A DNA stretch of 27,880 nt. Source: Oscillospiraceae bacterium (GTDB lineage: Bacteria; Bacillota_A; Clostridia; Saccharofermentanales; Saccharofermentanaceae). The position numbers and the translations under genes are program-made. The stretch is taken from NCBI GenBank assembly GCA_902791885.1, contig CADAXO010000003.1:1-27880 (forward strand), in the 5' to 3' direction. Positions 14,843 through 23,007 of this stretch are shown one piece after another (position 1 is the first letter of the stretch; each line of letters begins with the position of its first letter). The notes beneath the pieces were generated by a model that was not told where the DNA came from, did no database searches, and saw only the letters and a list, made by a program, of their open reading frames with translations.

Positions 14843-15760
14843 TCATCTCCGTACACCCGGTACGGTCCCCGTAACCTTGAGGAAATACTCCTCAAGGTCC
14901 GAGGATTCTACCCCTATCGATTCTATGGGTATCATTGCCTTGGCAAGTTCCATGTTGAGGACTGTTATATCCGTCAGCCTGTCAAAGACATGAATGGTCT
15001 TGTCGTTGACAACGCTGTAATCTTTGAATCCCAGACCGTCGATAATCGGAATTGTCTTAGAGACCTCGGGAGTCTTAATGACGATCTTATCGCGGCACTT
15101 CTCACGAAGTTCCTTATTCGTAGATTCCTCGATGATCTTTCCGTTATCGATGATCGCGTAATCGGTCGCAACCTTCGCGAGTTCTTCCAAAATATGACTT
15201 GAGATGAGGATAGTTATCTTACGCTCTTCGTTAAGCTTCGAGAGCATCTCTCTTACTTCTGCTATTCCCTGAGGGTCCAGACCGTTGATAGGCTCATCGA
15301 GGATAAGAAAATCCGGATCACCGACTAATGCCAAAGCGATACCGAGTCTCTGCTTCTGTCCTAAAGAGAACTTGCCTGCCTTCTTTTTCGAAGGAGTGAG
15401 GCCGACCAGATTAATAAGGTCGTTTATGTACTTCTTGTCGCCTATGCCGTGTGCAAGACACTTTATCTTGATGTTATCGAATGCCGTGAGGTTGGGCTCT
15501 ATCGCGGGAGACTCGATAAGTGCGCCTATTCTTGAGAACGCTTCCTGCTCACTGCCCTTGAAGCCCGTATACTCGAATGTACCCGAAGTAGGCTTAGCAA
15601 GTCCTGCGATCATCTTCATTATCGTAGTCTTGCCGGCACCGTTCTTACCGATAAGGCCGTAGATCGATCCCTTCTTGATGTGAATATTTATACCCTGGAC
15701 CGCTACGGTCTCTTTGTATACCTTAGTAAGATCTTTTGTTACAAGCAGATAGTCTTCCAT
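14843..15760 (-). CDS. ABC transporter ATP-binding protein (lantibiotic-protection type)
   Basis: It is the cytoplasmic ATPase powering the two permeases downstream. The sequence shows Walker A GKNGAGKTT (38-46), signature SLGQKQR (132-138), Walker B FLILDEP (151-157), the D-loop GLD (160-162) and the switch His in SSH (187-189). The LGQKQR form of the signature and the C-terminal regulatory part (about 215-305) resemble the NisF/MutF/BcrA branch, whose members protect cells from membrane-active peptide antibiotics. The start is close behind a hairpin whose 3' arm contains the ribosome site (GAGGGAG, 5 bases before the ATG). It is the first gene of a four-gene block with two permeases and a histidine kinase. 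The actual substrate is unknown. Confidence 0.93.
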   Translation of the reverse strand: MEDYLLVTKDLTKVYKETVAVQGINIHIKKGSIYGLIGKNGAGKTTIMKMIAGLAKPTSGTFEYTGFKGSEQEAFSRIGALIESPAIEPNLTAFDNIKIKCLAHGIGDKKYINDLINLVGLTPSKKKAGKFSLGQKQRLGIALALVGDPDFLILDEPINGLDPQGIAEVREMLSKLNEERKITILISSHILEELAKVATDYAIIDNGKIIEESTNKELREKCRDKIVIKTPEVSKTIPIIDGLGFKDYSVVNDKTIHVFDRLTDITVLNMELAKAMIPIESIGVESSDLEEYFLKVTGTVPGVRR

Positions 15761-15766
15761 AAAAAC

Positions 15767-15805
15767 TCCCTCGCAGGTAATGATACTTAATTATCCTACG
15801 AGGGA
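15767..15805 (-). promoter_or_regulatory. Leader hairpin enclosing the ribosome site of the ABC transporter operon
   Basis: In minus-strand RNA, UCCCUCGUAGG and CCUGCGAGGGA form an 11-bp stem (one G-U pair) around a 17-base loop. GUUUUUAUGG follows, with AUG the start codon of the ATPase gene. The ribosome site lies in the 3' arm. The U-tract also makes it terminator-like. It could act as an attenuator, a ribosome-site switch or a 5' stabilising stem. Confidence 0.65.
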
Positions 15806-15808
15806 ACC

Positions 15809-15845
15809 GTTATATGTTGTTAATTAGATTAAGAATTGTTTAAGA
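15809..15845 (-). promoter_or_regulatory. Promoter with direct repeats, likely response-regulator binding site
   Basis: On the minus strand TCTTAA occurs twice with a period of 11 bases (15840-15845 and 15829-15834), the spacing used by OmpR/PhoB-type regulators that bind one face of the helix. A TATAAC -10 lies at 15809-15814. The -35 at 17 bases (AATTCT) is poor and overlaps the downstream repeat, as in activator-dependent promoters. The predicted transcript starts near 15802, inside the leader hairpin. The repeats are seen; binding is inferred. Confidence 0.55.
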
Positions 15846-15927
15846 TTCGCCTTTACCAGACATATTTACCTGCCGTGGCAACAGCAGACGCGCGGTCTGT
15901 CGGTTAAGTTTACTGCGTAAATTAATG

Positions 15928-16632
15928 TCAGGCTTTGGCGAGGCGGAAGCCCACACCCCATATGGTATCGATGTATTCATCGTCGGAGTGTTTCTTGATC
16001 TTCGTCCTAATATTACTTATGTGGACATTGATAGTCTTGTCCTCGCCGATATAGACATCATTCCACGCGTACTCGTAGATCTCCCTTTTGGAGAAGACCT
16101 TGCCGGGGTACTTTAAGAACAGCTCGAGGATCTTAAATTCCTGCCTCGTAAGTCCGATATCGTTGCCCTTGACCGTGACGGAATACTTGTCCCCGTCAAG
16201 CTCGAGGTCCTTAAACTGCATTACTTTCGCGTGCCCGATATCGTCCTTGCTCTCTTCGTTCTCGTTATGGCGAAGCTGCACATCGACACGCGCAATAAGC
16301 TCCTTAAGTTCGAAAGGCTTACCTACAAAATCGTCGGCACCCGAAGTCAGAAGGTCAACCTTGGAGTCCACGCTGCTCTTGGCGGAAACGATTATGATCG
16401 GGACCTGTGACACTTCTCTTATCCTCTGTGTGAGGGTCTGCCCGTCCATTCCGGGCATCATGAGATCGAGAAGAACAAGATCGAACTTGTCGTTCTTAAA
16501 GACTATGAGACCCTCCGTTCCCGAGAAAGCCTGAACGCAGTTAAGACCGTGCTTCGTCAGCGCCTCGCGGAGAAGGTTATTGATATTCTCGTCATCCTCT
16601 ACAATCAGAACTCTGGGTGCATTAACGTCCAT
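15928..16632 (-). CDS. OmpR-family response regulator
   Basis: This 234-residue regulator has an N-terminal receiver domain with the acidic pair in VEDDEN (11-16), phospho-acceptor D56 in LVLLDLMMPGMDG, a switch Ser in IIVSAKSS and the conserved Lys in GKPFELKEL. A winged-helix domain occupies about 135-234, with LTRQEFKILELFLKYPGKVFSKREI, the recognition region NVHISNIRTKIKK and WGVGFRLA at the end. It should control the ABC transporter/kinase operon directly downstream, whose promoter holds an 11-bp-spaced direct repeat. AGAGGGGT precedes the ATG. It lies 12 bases after the saccharopine-dehydrogenase-like gene, so it may share that transcript. A weak inverted repeat (CAGAC/GTCTG, about 15885-15901) follows its stop. 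It is the presumed partner of the kinase at 12250-13164. Confidence 0.95.
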   Translation of the reverse strand: MDVNAPRVLIVEDDENINNLLREALTKHGLNCVQAFSGTEGLIVFKNDKFDLVLLDLMMPGMDGQTLTQRIREVSQVPIIIVSAKSSVDSKVDLLTSGADDFVGKPFELKELIARVDVQLRHNENEESKDDIGHAKVMQFKDLELDGDKYSVTVKGNDIGLTRQEFKILELFLKYPGKVFSKREIYEYAWNDVYIGEDKTINVHISNIRTKIKKHSDDEYIDTIWGVGFRLAKA

Positions 16633-16644
16633 GGTAACCCCTCT

Positions 16645-17787
16645 TTAAAGGACTCTGGTCTTTATCTCAAGACCGGAACTCTTGATCCCGTTGATAAACA
16701 GATCCGCATCGAACGCCGCAGGTGTGAATACACCGGACTTAAGCCAGCGGCCTGAGCAGATAAGCTTGATTCCGTTAAGAAGAGCATACGCATCGAAAAG
16801 CTTCTCACTGGGCATGTCATACTCTTGCGCACACTTGTCGTTATCGCCCTTGAAGTAGATGAGCTCGCTCTTCTCTTCGCCTCTGTAACGGCCCTTGATC
16901 ACTATACCGGCACCGCACTTTCCTGAAAGCGAAGTCTCCTTCTTCATGGACTCTTTATACTTCTCCCAAAACTCTCTTGGGCTGATGCTTACTTCCGGTG
17001 TGATCATTACCGGAACATCCGAGAGCATTCCGAGCTTATTTAACTCTTCTGTGTAATCAGGTTCCTCTTCAACCTCACTTGATACAAAGCATCCGACATT
17101 CTGAACACCGGGGATCTCCTTAAGGAAATCCTGTGTTACCGGGCTTCCCTGAAGATACAGCTTCTTGCCTTCGAACTCGCCGTAATCGATGCCGAGCTCA
17201 AGGCTTACGTCAGAAGCCTTTACATCAACTCTCTTGCCGTCCTTTATCATAAAGGCATCGCCTTCGGATGCATCTTCTGTGGAAAGGTTTACCTCGATCA
17301 CATTTATCTCATTTACCGTATCGAAGTCGTCTCTCATAGCAATCCTTGAAAGCGACGTGAATATAGCAGGATTCATTCCGCATCCGACGACTGCCATTCT
17401 CGCAGAAGACCTGAAATCACCGAACATGCCGAACTGCTTGGACAGAAGGTCACCCGAATCCCAGTTATATAGAGCTCCGTCTATATAATCCGCACCTGTC
17501 TCAAGCGCCAGCTTCATTACCGTCAGACTGTATTCTTCGGGCACAAGACTTACGATGAGATCAGGGTTGGTAATGGAGATCATCATCTTCGTACCCTGAA
17601 CATTCTCAAGATCCACTCTTGCTGTGGTGATCCTTGCACCTTTTCCCGAATACTTCTTTCTTAACTCATCGCATTCCGCTTTATCCCTGGACGCAATTAT
17701 TATCTCATCCACAGCGGCCGTATCAACCAGACGCGGCACTATGAATTCCGTTATTCCGTTACAACCGAGTATAAGTACTTTCTTCAT
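16645..17787 (-). CDS. Saccharopine dehydrogenase-like NAD(P)-dependent oxidoreductase
   Basis: The 380-residue cytoplasmic protein starts with a Rossmann nucleotide-binding domain (KKVLILGCNGITEFIVPRL, 2-20) and carries VVGCGMNPAIF near 133-143. These are landmarks of the saccharopine dehydrogenase/carboxynorspermidine synthase/homospermidine synthase superfamily. Members join an amine to an oxo-acid or aldehyde and reduce the imine, so lysine or polyamine metabolism is possible, but no partner gene (for example a carboxynorspermidine decarboxylase) is nearby to decide. It lies 12 bases after the uracil permease gene and 12 bases before the response regulator gene. The ribosome site before this ATG is poor. 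Alternatives are an opine-type dehydrogenase or an orphan paralogue. Superfamily placement is fairly sure; the reaction is not. Confidence 0.8.
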   Translation of the reverse strand: MKKVLILGCNGITEFIVPRLVDTAAVDEIIIASRDKAECDELRKKYSGKGARITTARVDLENVQGTKMMISITNPDLIVSLVPEEYSLTVMKLALETGADYIDGALYNWDSGDLLSKQFGMFGDFRSSARMAVVGCGMNPAIFTSLSRIAMRDDFDTVNEINVIEVNLSTEDASEGDAFMIKDGKRVDVKASDVSLELGIDYGEFEGKKLYLQGSPVTQDFLKEIPGVQNVGCFVSSEVEEEPDYTEELNKLGMLSDVPVMITPEVSISPREFWEKYKESMKKETSLSGKCGAGIVIKGRYRGEEKSELIYFKGDNDKCAQEYDMPSEKLFDAYALLNGIKLICSGRWLKSGVFTPAAFDADLFINGIKSSGLEIKTRVL

Positions 17788-17799
17788 ATATCGTTTGGC

Positions 17800-19143
17800 T
17801 TATGCCTTCTTCTCCTCGACTATATCCTCTTCATCATCTTTCATGTAGTCCTTGTTAAGGCCCTTATAATCCTTCTCCTCAAGAGGAAGAAGAGCATTAA
17901 GAAGGATACCCGACATAGCTCCTACTGCAAGACCCGACAGGGTGATCGTTACGCTTCCGACGATGAAAGTGAGCGAACCTGAATAATTGATACCGATCGA
18001 AAGGCCGAGGATCAGTGCAGCGATGATAAGGTTACGGCCTTTACTCAAGTCAACCTGGTTCTCTACGAGATTTCTTACACCGACGGATGAGATCATACCG
18101 TAAAGAACGATGGATACACCGCCGACCGTTGCTGCAGGCATCGTGGAGATCAATGCAGCGAACTTGGGGCTGAAAGAAACAATTGCCGCGAACAATGCAG
18201 CAATTCTGATAACTGCAGGGTCATAGACCTTTGTAAGTGACAATACACCCGTATTCTCTCCGTATGTCGTATTCGCAGGAGCTCCGAAGAGTGAAGCGAG
18301 AATCGTGGCAACACCGTCACCCATCAGAGTTCTGTGAAGTCCGGGATCTTCGAAGAAGTCACGGCCTGTCGTTGATGAGATAGCCGAGATATCTCCGATA
18401 TGCTCTACCATTGTCGCAAGAGCGATAGGCATGATGGTGATGACAGCCGTAAAGATAAGTGCTCCGTCACCGTGCCGGAATACGGGGAACACCGTATCTT
18501 CCATAGAGAAAGGAAGTCCGATCCAGGGAGCCTCGAGAACGGGAGTGAAATCAACATCACCGATGATCGCTGCAAGCGTGAACGAAGCGACAACACCGAG
18601 GATGATCGGGATGATCTTGACCATACCCTTACCGAAGATATTGGCAAGGATAACAACGAAGATAGCTACCAAAGCTACTGCCCAGTTGGTATCGCAGTTA
18701 TCGATAGCCGACTTCGAGAGCGTAAGACCGATGGCGATGATGATAGGTCCTGTTACGATAGGCGGGAAGAAACGCATTACCTTCTTCTGGCCGAACAGCT
18801 TAATGAGAAGTGACAGGACTACATAAAGAAATCCCGCCGCCGCGACACCTATGCACGCGTAAGGCAGGAGTTCCTTCTCCCCGTTGGGAGCGATGGCGGC
18901 ATAACCGCCGATAAAAGCGAACGATGATCCCAGGAAAGCAGGGACCTTACCCTTAGTTAAAACATGGAACATCAGTGTTCCGAGACCGGCAAACAAAAGT
19001 GTAGCCGAGACCGACAGACCTGTTAAGGCCGGAACGAGCACCGTAGCGCCGAACATGGCGAACATGTGCTGCAGACCCAATACGATCATTCTGGGCATTC
19101 CGAGTGTTCTGGCATCATAAATGCCGTTCTTCTGATTACCCAT
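17800..19143 (-). CDS. uraA: Uracil permease (NCS2 family)
   Basis: This is a proton-coupled nucleobase transporter of the NCS2/UraA type with about 14 membrane segments over 447 residues. Landmarks are GLQHMFAMFGATVLVP near the N-terminus, ATMVEHIGD (Glu and His of the uracil site) and NTTYGENTGV with the second substrate-binding Glu. These features favour uracil over xanthine, though some relatives carry both names. I chose the MGNQK start because GGAGG lies 8 bases before it; the open frame extends 17 codons further but without a ribosome site. The tail is short and highly charged (EEKDYKGLNKDYMKDDEEDIVEEKKA). It is first in a run with the saccharopine-dehydrogenase-like and response regulator genes. 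The leader is too short for a pyrimidine attenuator. Confidence 0.92.
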   Translation of the reverse strand: MGNQKNGIYDARTLGMPRMIVLGLQHMFAMFGATVLVPALTGLSVSATLLFAGLGTLMFHVLTKGKVPAFLGSSFAFIGGYAAIAPNGEKELLPYACIGVAAAGFLYVVLSLLIKLFGQKKVMRFFPPIVTGPIIIAIGLTLSKSAIDNCDTNWAVALVAIFVVILANIFGKGMVKIIPIILGVVASFTLAAIIGDVDFTPVLEAPWIGLPFSMEDTVFPVFRHGDGALIFTAVITIMPIALATMVEHIGDISAISSTTGRDFFEDPGLHRTLMGDGVATILASLFGAPANTTYGENTGVLSLTKVYDPAVIRIAALFAAIVSFSPKFAALISTMPAATVGGVSIVLYGMISSVGVRNLVENQVDLSKGRNLIIAALILGLSIGINYSGSLTFIVGSVTITLSGLAVGAMSGILLNALLPLEEKDYKGLNKDYMKDDEEDIVEEKKA

Positions 19144-19166
19144 AACATACCTCCAAACGAAATTAC

Positions 19167-19194
19167 ATTTTATTTCTAATAAAATATAACACAA
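19167..19194 (-). promoter_or_regulatory. Candidate promoter for the uracil permease gene
   Basis: On the minus strand TTGTGT (19189-19194) and TAAAAT (19167-19172, 5/6 match) are 16 bases apart, 24 bases before the start codon. ATTTTATT/AATAAAAT (19167-19185) is an 8-bp AU-only inverted repeat that overlaps the -10; it may be an operator or chance in AT-rich DNA. Confidence 0.45.
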
Positions 19195-19220
19195 CGGGGG
19201 CGTAATAGCACTCGAAAAAA

Positions 19221-19766
19221 CTATCTTCCGAGGGTAGCGTCGTATGACTCCAGATAATCTTCTCCGTTCTGTACTTCAGTGAATGAAAGGCCGGGGTATC
19301 CAAGCTGTCTTAAGCACTCGTAAACCGCGATAGCTGCTGCATTTGAAAGGTTTAAGCTTCTGCATTCTGCGGTCATCGGGATCCTGAAACATCTGTCGAT
19401 ATTATCCTTCAGGATTTCCTTCGGGATACCCGTGCTTTCCCTGCCGAATATCAGATAGATATTACGGTCTTCGGGAATGCTCTTAAAATCGATAACCGAA
19501 GGCGGCACCTTGCCGTATCTGGTCATGAAGAAATACTCGCCGGGATTATTGGATTTAAACTCTTCCCAATTCTCATAAAGCCTGTAATCGGCCCATGTTA
19601 TATGGTTTGTGGTGGATCTTCTGAACTTGGGGTTATCGATATCAAAACCCAGGGGCTTAATAAGGTGAAGTGCGAAAGACGCCGCTACACATGTGCGCAT
19701 GATGTTGCCGGCATTCTGAGGTATCTCCGGCTCGAAAAGCACTACGTTAAGCCTCTCCGCTGTCAC
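19221..19766 (-). CDS. trmL: tRNA (cytidine/uridine-34-2'-O)-methyltransferase
   Basis: This SPOUT-class methyltransferase should methylate the ribose of the wobble base in certain leucine tRNAs using S-adenosylmethionine. The core motifs are NVVLFEPEIPQNAGNIMRTC (7-26), LIFGRESTGIP (105-115) and IPMTAECRSLNLSNAAAIAVYE (129-150); the last two form the trefoil knot that holds the cofactor. At 181 residues it is longer than the usual 155-160, with the extra part at the C-terminus. The start codon is GTG, overlapping the TGA of the upstream transporter gene (GTGA), with only a weak ribosome site, so translation probably depends on coupling to that gene. Family assignment is secure; the exact tRNA target is taken from the family. 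Confidence 0.94.
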   Translation of the reverse strand: MTAERLNVVLFEPEIPQNAGNIMRTCVAASFALHLIKPLGFDIDNPKFRRSTTNHITWADYRLYENWEEFKSNNPGEYFFMTRYGKVPPSVIDFKSIPEDRNIYLIFGRESTGIPKEILKDNIDRCFRIPMTAECRSLNLSNAAAIAVYECLRQLGYPGLSFTEVQNGEDYLESYDATLGR

Positions 19767-21439
19767 TTCTGAACCTTCTTCTCAGGTGCGGGTCTCGTCT
19801 CGGGAACCTTTTCCTGGGCCTCGGCAATATTAAGCATGTGGTCTCCGAGCCTTTCGAAGTCCGTAAGCATCTCGGAATAGATAACGCATGCCTCACCGCT
19901 GCAGACACCGGTCTTCATACGGTCGAGCTGGTTGATCCTGTACTGATCCGTCATATCATCGATCTTCTGCTCAGCCTTGGCAACTCTGATATGGATATCG
20001 TCTCCGTCGTTATGGGTTAAGATCTTGACGGTCTTCTCGATGATCTCGATCATTGACTCGACCTCTCCCCTCGCGATCTCAGAAAGCTTCAGGCCCTTTC
20101 TTTGAAGCATATTCGCGTATCCCGCGATATTAGTAGCATGGTCGCCCATACGCTCGATATTACCCGTGATCTTGAATAATGCCGCATATGTAAGAGCATC
20201 TTCTTCAGTGAGTTCCTGTGTAAGGCAGTGGGAGATGTAGTATGAGATCTCTTTGTTCAGATAATCGATATACTCCTCGTTCTCATTGATCTCCTGCTGG
20301 ATCTTCTCATTGTTGTCCAGTACGGCACTTAAGCTTCTGGATACATTGTCCGCAGCCTTCATAAGCATACGCTTTACCTCATTGGTAACAGCCGTGATAT
20401 AGACTGAAGAACCTGCGATCTGGAACTCGGGACGGAGCATAGCGGGAGTAAGATACTCAAGATAATGCTGACCCTCCTTCTCCGATTCGTCACCCGGGAT
20501 ACAGATATTGACGAGACGGACTATAAGATCACCTGCAGGAAGTAAGATCAGTGTTCCTACGAGATTAAAAGCGAGGTGGAAGTTGGCAAGCTGTCTTGCA
20601 ACGTCCGTAGGTGACAGGAGCTCTACCCAGTGAGCCACAGGCAGGATCAGTGCGGCAATCGTAAAGATAACTGTTCCGATAACGTTGAAGAACAGATGCA
20701 TCAACGCGGCTCTCGCAGCCATCTTGGTCGTACCGATGGAAGAAAGAAGTGCAGTAACACAGGTTCCGATATTGAAACCCATGATGATATACATGGCATG
20801 CTCAAGGTCGATGGCACCTGTACCGGCGGCGGCCATGGCAAGAGCCTGAAGAACACCGACTGCAGCGGCTGAACTTGAGATGATATTAACGAATATGATA
20901 CCTACCAGGATACCGAGCAAAGGATTATCCATCTGCTGAAGAAGACCGGTAAGTCTGGGGTCATCGGCATAAGGCGCCATGGCATCCTTCATGATATTCA
21001 TGGATATGAAGATGAAACCCAAACCTGTAAGGATCTCACCCATACTCTTGAATCTCTTGTTTCTTGCGAAGATTACGATGAATACGCCGACTACAGCGAG
21101 GATCGGAGCGAACTCTCCGATATCGAAAGCGATAAGCTGTGAAGTGATATTAGTACCGATATTGGCACCCATGATTACCCAGAGGGCCTGATGAAGATCG
21201 AGAAGTCCCGCATTTACGAATCCTATTACCATAACGGTAACTGCGGTCGATGACTGGATGAGAGCCGTTACGCCGGCACCTACTCCTACGCCCTTGAATC
21301 TGTTGTCAGTGAGTTTCTGAAGGACACCCTTGAGCTTGTTGCCTGCAACGGCTTCGAGTCCGCCGCTGGTCATCTTCATCGAATACATAAAGATGGCAAG
21401 GCCGCTTAAAAGTGCAAGTATACTTGTAAACAGTTCCAT
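19763..21439 (-). CDS. Na+/phosphate cotransporter family protein with PhoU-like domain
   Basis: This 558-residue protein belongs to the Na/Pi-cotransporter II (NptA/YjbB-like) family. Residues 1-320 hold the two inverted membrane repeats. The first has IQSSTAVTV (61-69) and GANIGT (91-96); the second has IISSSAAAVGV and MGFNIGTCVTA. The first repeat carries the canonical QSS motif, whereas the second reads ISSS, without Gln. Residues 340-545 are helical and PhoU-like, a domain common in this branch that is thought to regulate transport. Direction and substrate (phosphate or another anion) are not certain; some bacterial members export phosphate. GAGAGGTG precedes the ATG and a near-consensus promoter lies just upstream. 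It is co-transcribed with trmL, which overlaps its end. Confidence 0.92.
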   Translation of the reverse strand: MELFTSILALLSGLAIFMYSMKMTSGGLEAVAGNKLKGVLQKLTDNRFKGVGVGAGVTALIQSSTAVTVMVIGFVNAGLLDLHQALWVIMGANIGTNITSQLIAFDIGEFAPILAVVGVFIVIFARNKRFKSMGEILTGLGFIFISMNIMKDAMAPYADDPRLTGLLQQMDNPLLGILVGIIFVNIISSSAAAVGVLQALAMAAAGTGAIDLEHAMYIIMGFNIGTCVTALLSSIGTTKMAARAALMHLFFNVIGTVIFTIAALILPVAHWVELLSPTDVARQLANFHLAFNLVGTLILLPAGDLIVRLVNICIPGDESEKEGQHYLEYLTPAMLRPEFQIAGSSVYITAVTNEVKRMLMKAADNVSRSLSAVLDNNEKIQQEINENEEYIDYLNKEISYYISHCLTQELTEEDALTYAALFKITGNIERMGDHATNIAGYANMLQRKGLKLSEIARGEVESMIEIIEKTVKILTHNDGDDIHIRVAKAEQKIDDMTDQYRINQLDRMKTGVCSGEACVIYSEMLTDFERLGDHMLNIAEAQEKVPETRPAPEKKVQK

Positions 21440-21466
21440 ATATAGAAGGCACCTCTCAACCTCCTA

Positions 21467-21496
21467 ATCATAAACTCGCTGAAGCGCTCTTGTCAA
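21467..21496 (-). promoter_or_regulatory. Sigma-A promoter for the Na/Pi transporter-trmL operon
   Basis: On the minus strand a perfect TTGACA (21491-21496) and TATGAT (21467-21472, 5/6 match) are 18 bases apart. The predicted start of transcription is near 21460, giving a leader of about 20 bases that still contains GAGAGGTG. This is the closest match to a consensus promoter that I found in the window. Confidence 0.7.
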
Positions 21497-21499
21497 AGA

Positions 21500-21530
21500 A
21501 AAAATATTTTATATAGACCGCCGTCTATAT
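21500..21530 (-). terminator. Intrinsic terminator after trkH
   Basis: ATATAGAC (21511-21518) and GTCTATAT (21523-21530) form an 8-bp stem with a 4-base loop. On the minus strand AAAATATTTTTT follows. It lies 39 bases past the trkH stop and just before the promoter of the next operon. Confidence 0.7.
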
Positions 21531-21569
21531 AACTTTCGAAAGGGCTTATAAACAAGGCTTTTCGGGGTG

Positions 21570-23006
21570 TTACTTCTTATAAAGACTCGGCGCGAACAGT
21601 ATGATCATAGGGAACAGCTCGAGTCTTCCCGCGAGCATATCGAAGATCAATGTCCACTTGGACACGGCGCTGAAGAAAGCGTAGTTGCAGGTGGCGCCGA
21701 CCATGGATAATCCCGGGCCGATATTGTTCAAAGTCGCAAGTACCGAAGTGAATGTCGTAGTCATGTCGTGATTGTCAAACGATACGACAAACATGGACAG
21801 TAGGAAGATACCCGCATAAGTTGCAAGGAACACGTGTGTGGACTTAAGCACATCGTTGGAGATAGGCTTCTTATCCATAGTAACCTTCTTAACGATCTTG
21901 GGATGGATATAAGACTGAACTTCCTTGACGACGGACTTCCAGAGAATGATGAGTCTGGAGACCTTGACACCGCCTCCGGTAGAACCTGCGCACGCACCCA
22001 TAAACATCAGGAAGCAAAGAACGAATTTCGATGCCGCCGGCCACAGGTCGAAGTCCGCGGAGCAGTAACCTGTCGTCGATACAACGGAAGCTACCTGGAA
22101 GAAAGCATCTGTCAAAGCCGTAACCCCGCCCTCATACATAGGAAGGATCTTGGCAAATACGATTCCCGTGGAGATCAGAACGATGCAGATAAACACCCTA
22201 ACCTCCTCGAAGCAGAAGACCTTCTTGAACTGTCTCATGAGGATAAAGTAGTAAGCATTGAAGTTTACGCCGAACAGGATCATGAACACACCGACAACCC
22301 ATCTGATATACAGGCTGTAGCTCATGAAGCTGTCGTTTCTTACTGCAAATCCTCCGGTACCGGCAGTACCGAACGCCAGGCACAGCGAATCGAAAAGATT
22401 AAGTCCGCCGCAAATGAGCAGTATAGTCTCAACCAGAGTCATTACAACATAGATAAGGTAAAGGATGATGGCCGTGTAGCGCATCTTCGGAACGAGCTTT
22501 CCTACGGAAGGTCCCGGGGATTCGGCCTTCATGAGGTTGATATTGGAACCGCCGCTCATCGGGATAAGGGCAAGAAGGAAGACAAGAACTCCCATGCCTC
22601 CGATCCAGTGCGTAAAACTTCTCCAGAAAAGCGCGGTATGCGATAAAGTCTCGACCTCGTGGAGGATACTTGCTCCGGTCGTCGTAAATCCTGATACTAT
22701 CTCGAACACCGCGTCCGTAAAGGAATCTATCTCGCCTGACATGTATATGGGAAGGCAGCCGAAAAGGCTCATGATTATCCACGAAAGTCCCGTGGCAACA
22801 TAGCCTTCCTTAACGTTGATGGTCTGGTGCTTGGGTTGGAATCTGCAGCCTATAAAACCGGCGATTATCAGGAATGCCGCAACACCTATATAGTAAAAAC
22901 CCTCGTGGTCACCGTATATTATCGAGACCAGGCTCGGGAGGAGCATGAGTACTCCTTCGATCCTCATTACCTGGTAGAGAATGAACTTTATCATCCGGAC
23001 GTTCAT
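21570..23006 (-). CDS. trkH: Trk potassium uptake membrane subunit TrkH
   Basis: This 478-residue ion-conducting subunit takes up K+ and works with the TrkA protein encoded just upstream. It has the repeated helix-pore-helix units of the SKT superfamily. The first pore region reads SGFTTTGASIL; later ones include FGTAGTGGFAVRNDSF, VVSTTGYCSADF and LATLNNIGPGLSMVG, each with the glycine of the selectivity filter. FTHWIGGMGVLVFLLALIPM follows the first pore, as in TrkH/KtrB proteins. The start MNVRM follows the trkA stop after 1 base, with GGAG as ribosome site. It ends at a clear terminator, so trkA-trkH is a two-gene operon. Length and motifs are normal, so it should be functional. Confidence 0.95.
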   Translation of the reverse strand: MNVRMIKFILYQVMRIEGVLMLLPSLVSIIYGDHEGFYYIGVAAFLIIAGFIGCRFQPKHQTINVKEGYVATGLSWIIMSLFGCLPIYMSGEIDSFTDAVFEIVSGFTTTGASILHEVETLSHTALFWRSFTHWIGGMGVLVFLLALIPMSGGSNINLMKAESPGPSVGKLVPKMRYTAIILYLIYVVMTLVETILLICGGLNLFDSLCLAFGTAGTGGFAVRNDSFMSYSLYIRWVVGVFMILFGVNFNAYYFILMRQFKKVFCFEEVRVFICIVLISTGIVFAKILPMYEGGVTALTDAFFQVASVVSTTGYCSADFDLWPAASKFVLCFLMFMGACAGSTGGGVKVSRLIILWKSVVKEVQSYIHPKIVKKVTMDKKPISNDVLKSTHVFLATYAGIFLLSMFVVSFDNHDMTTTFTSVLATLNNIGPGLSMVGATCNYAFFSAVSKWTLIFDMLAGRLELFPMIILFAPSLYKK

Positions 23007-23007
23007 A

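Noticed and set aside
19144..19220. Possible pyrimidine- or purine-sensing riboswitch before the uracil permease gene
   Set aside because: The gap is only 77 bases, the predicted leader is about 20 bases and the only inverted repeat is AU-only; no aptamer or anti-terminator pattern is visible.
21834..22646. Plus-strand open frame of 270 codons opposite trkH
   Set aside because: The composition (rich in Arg, Asp, His, Glu) and lack of any motif mark it as a shadow of trkH.
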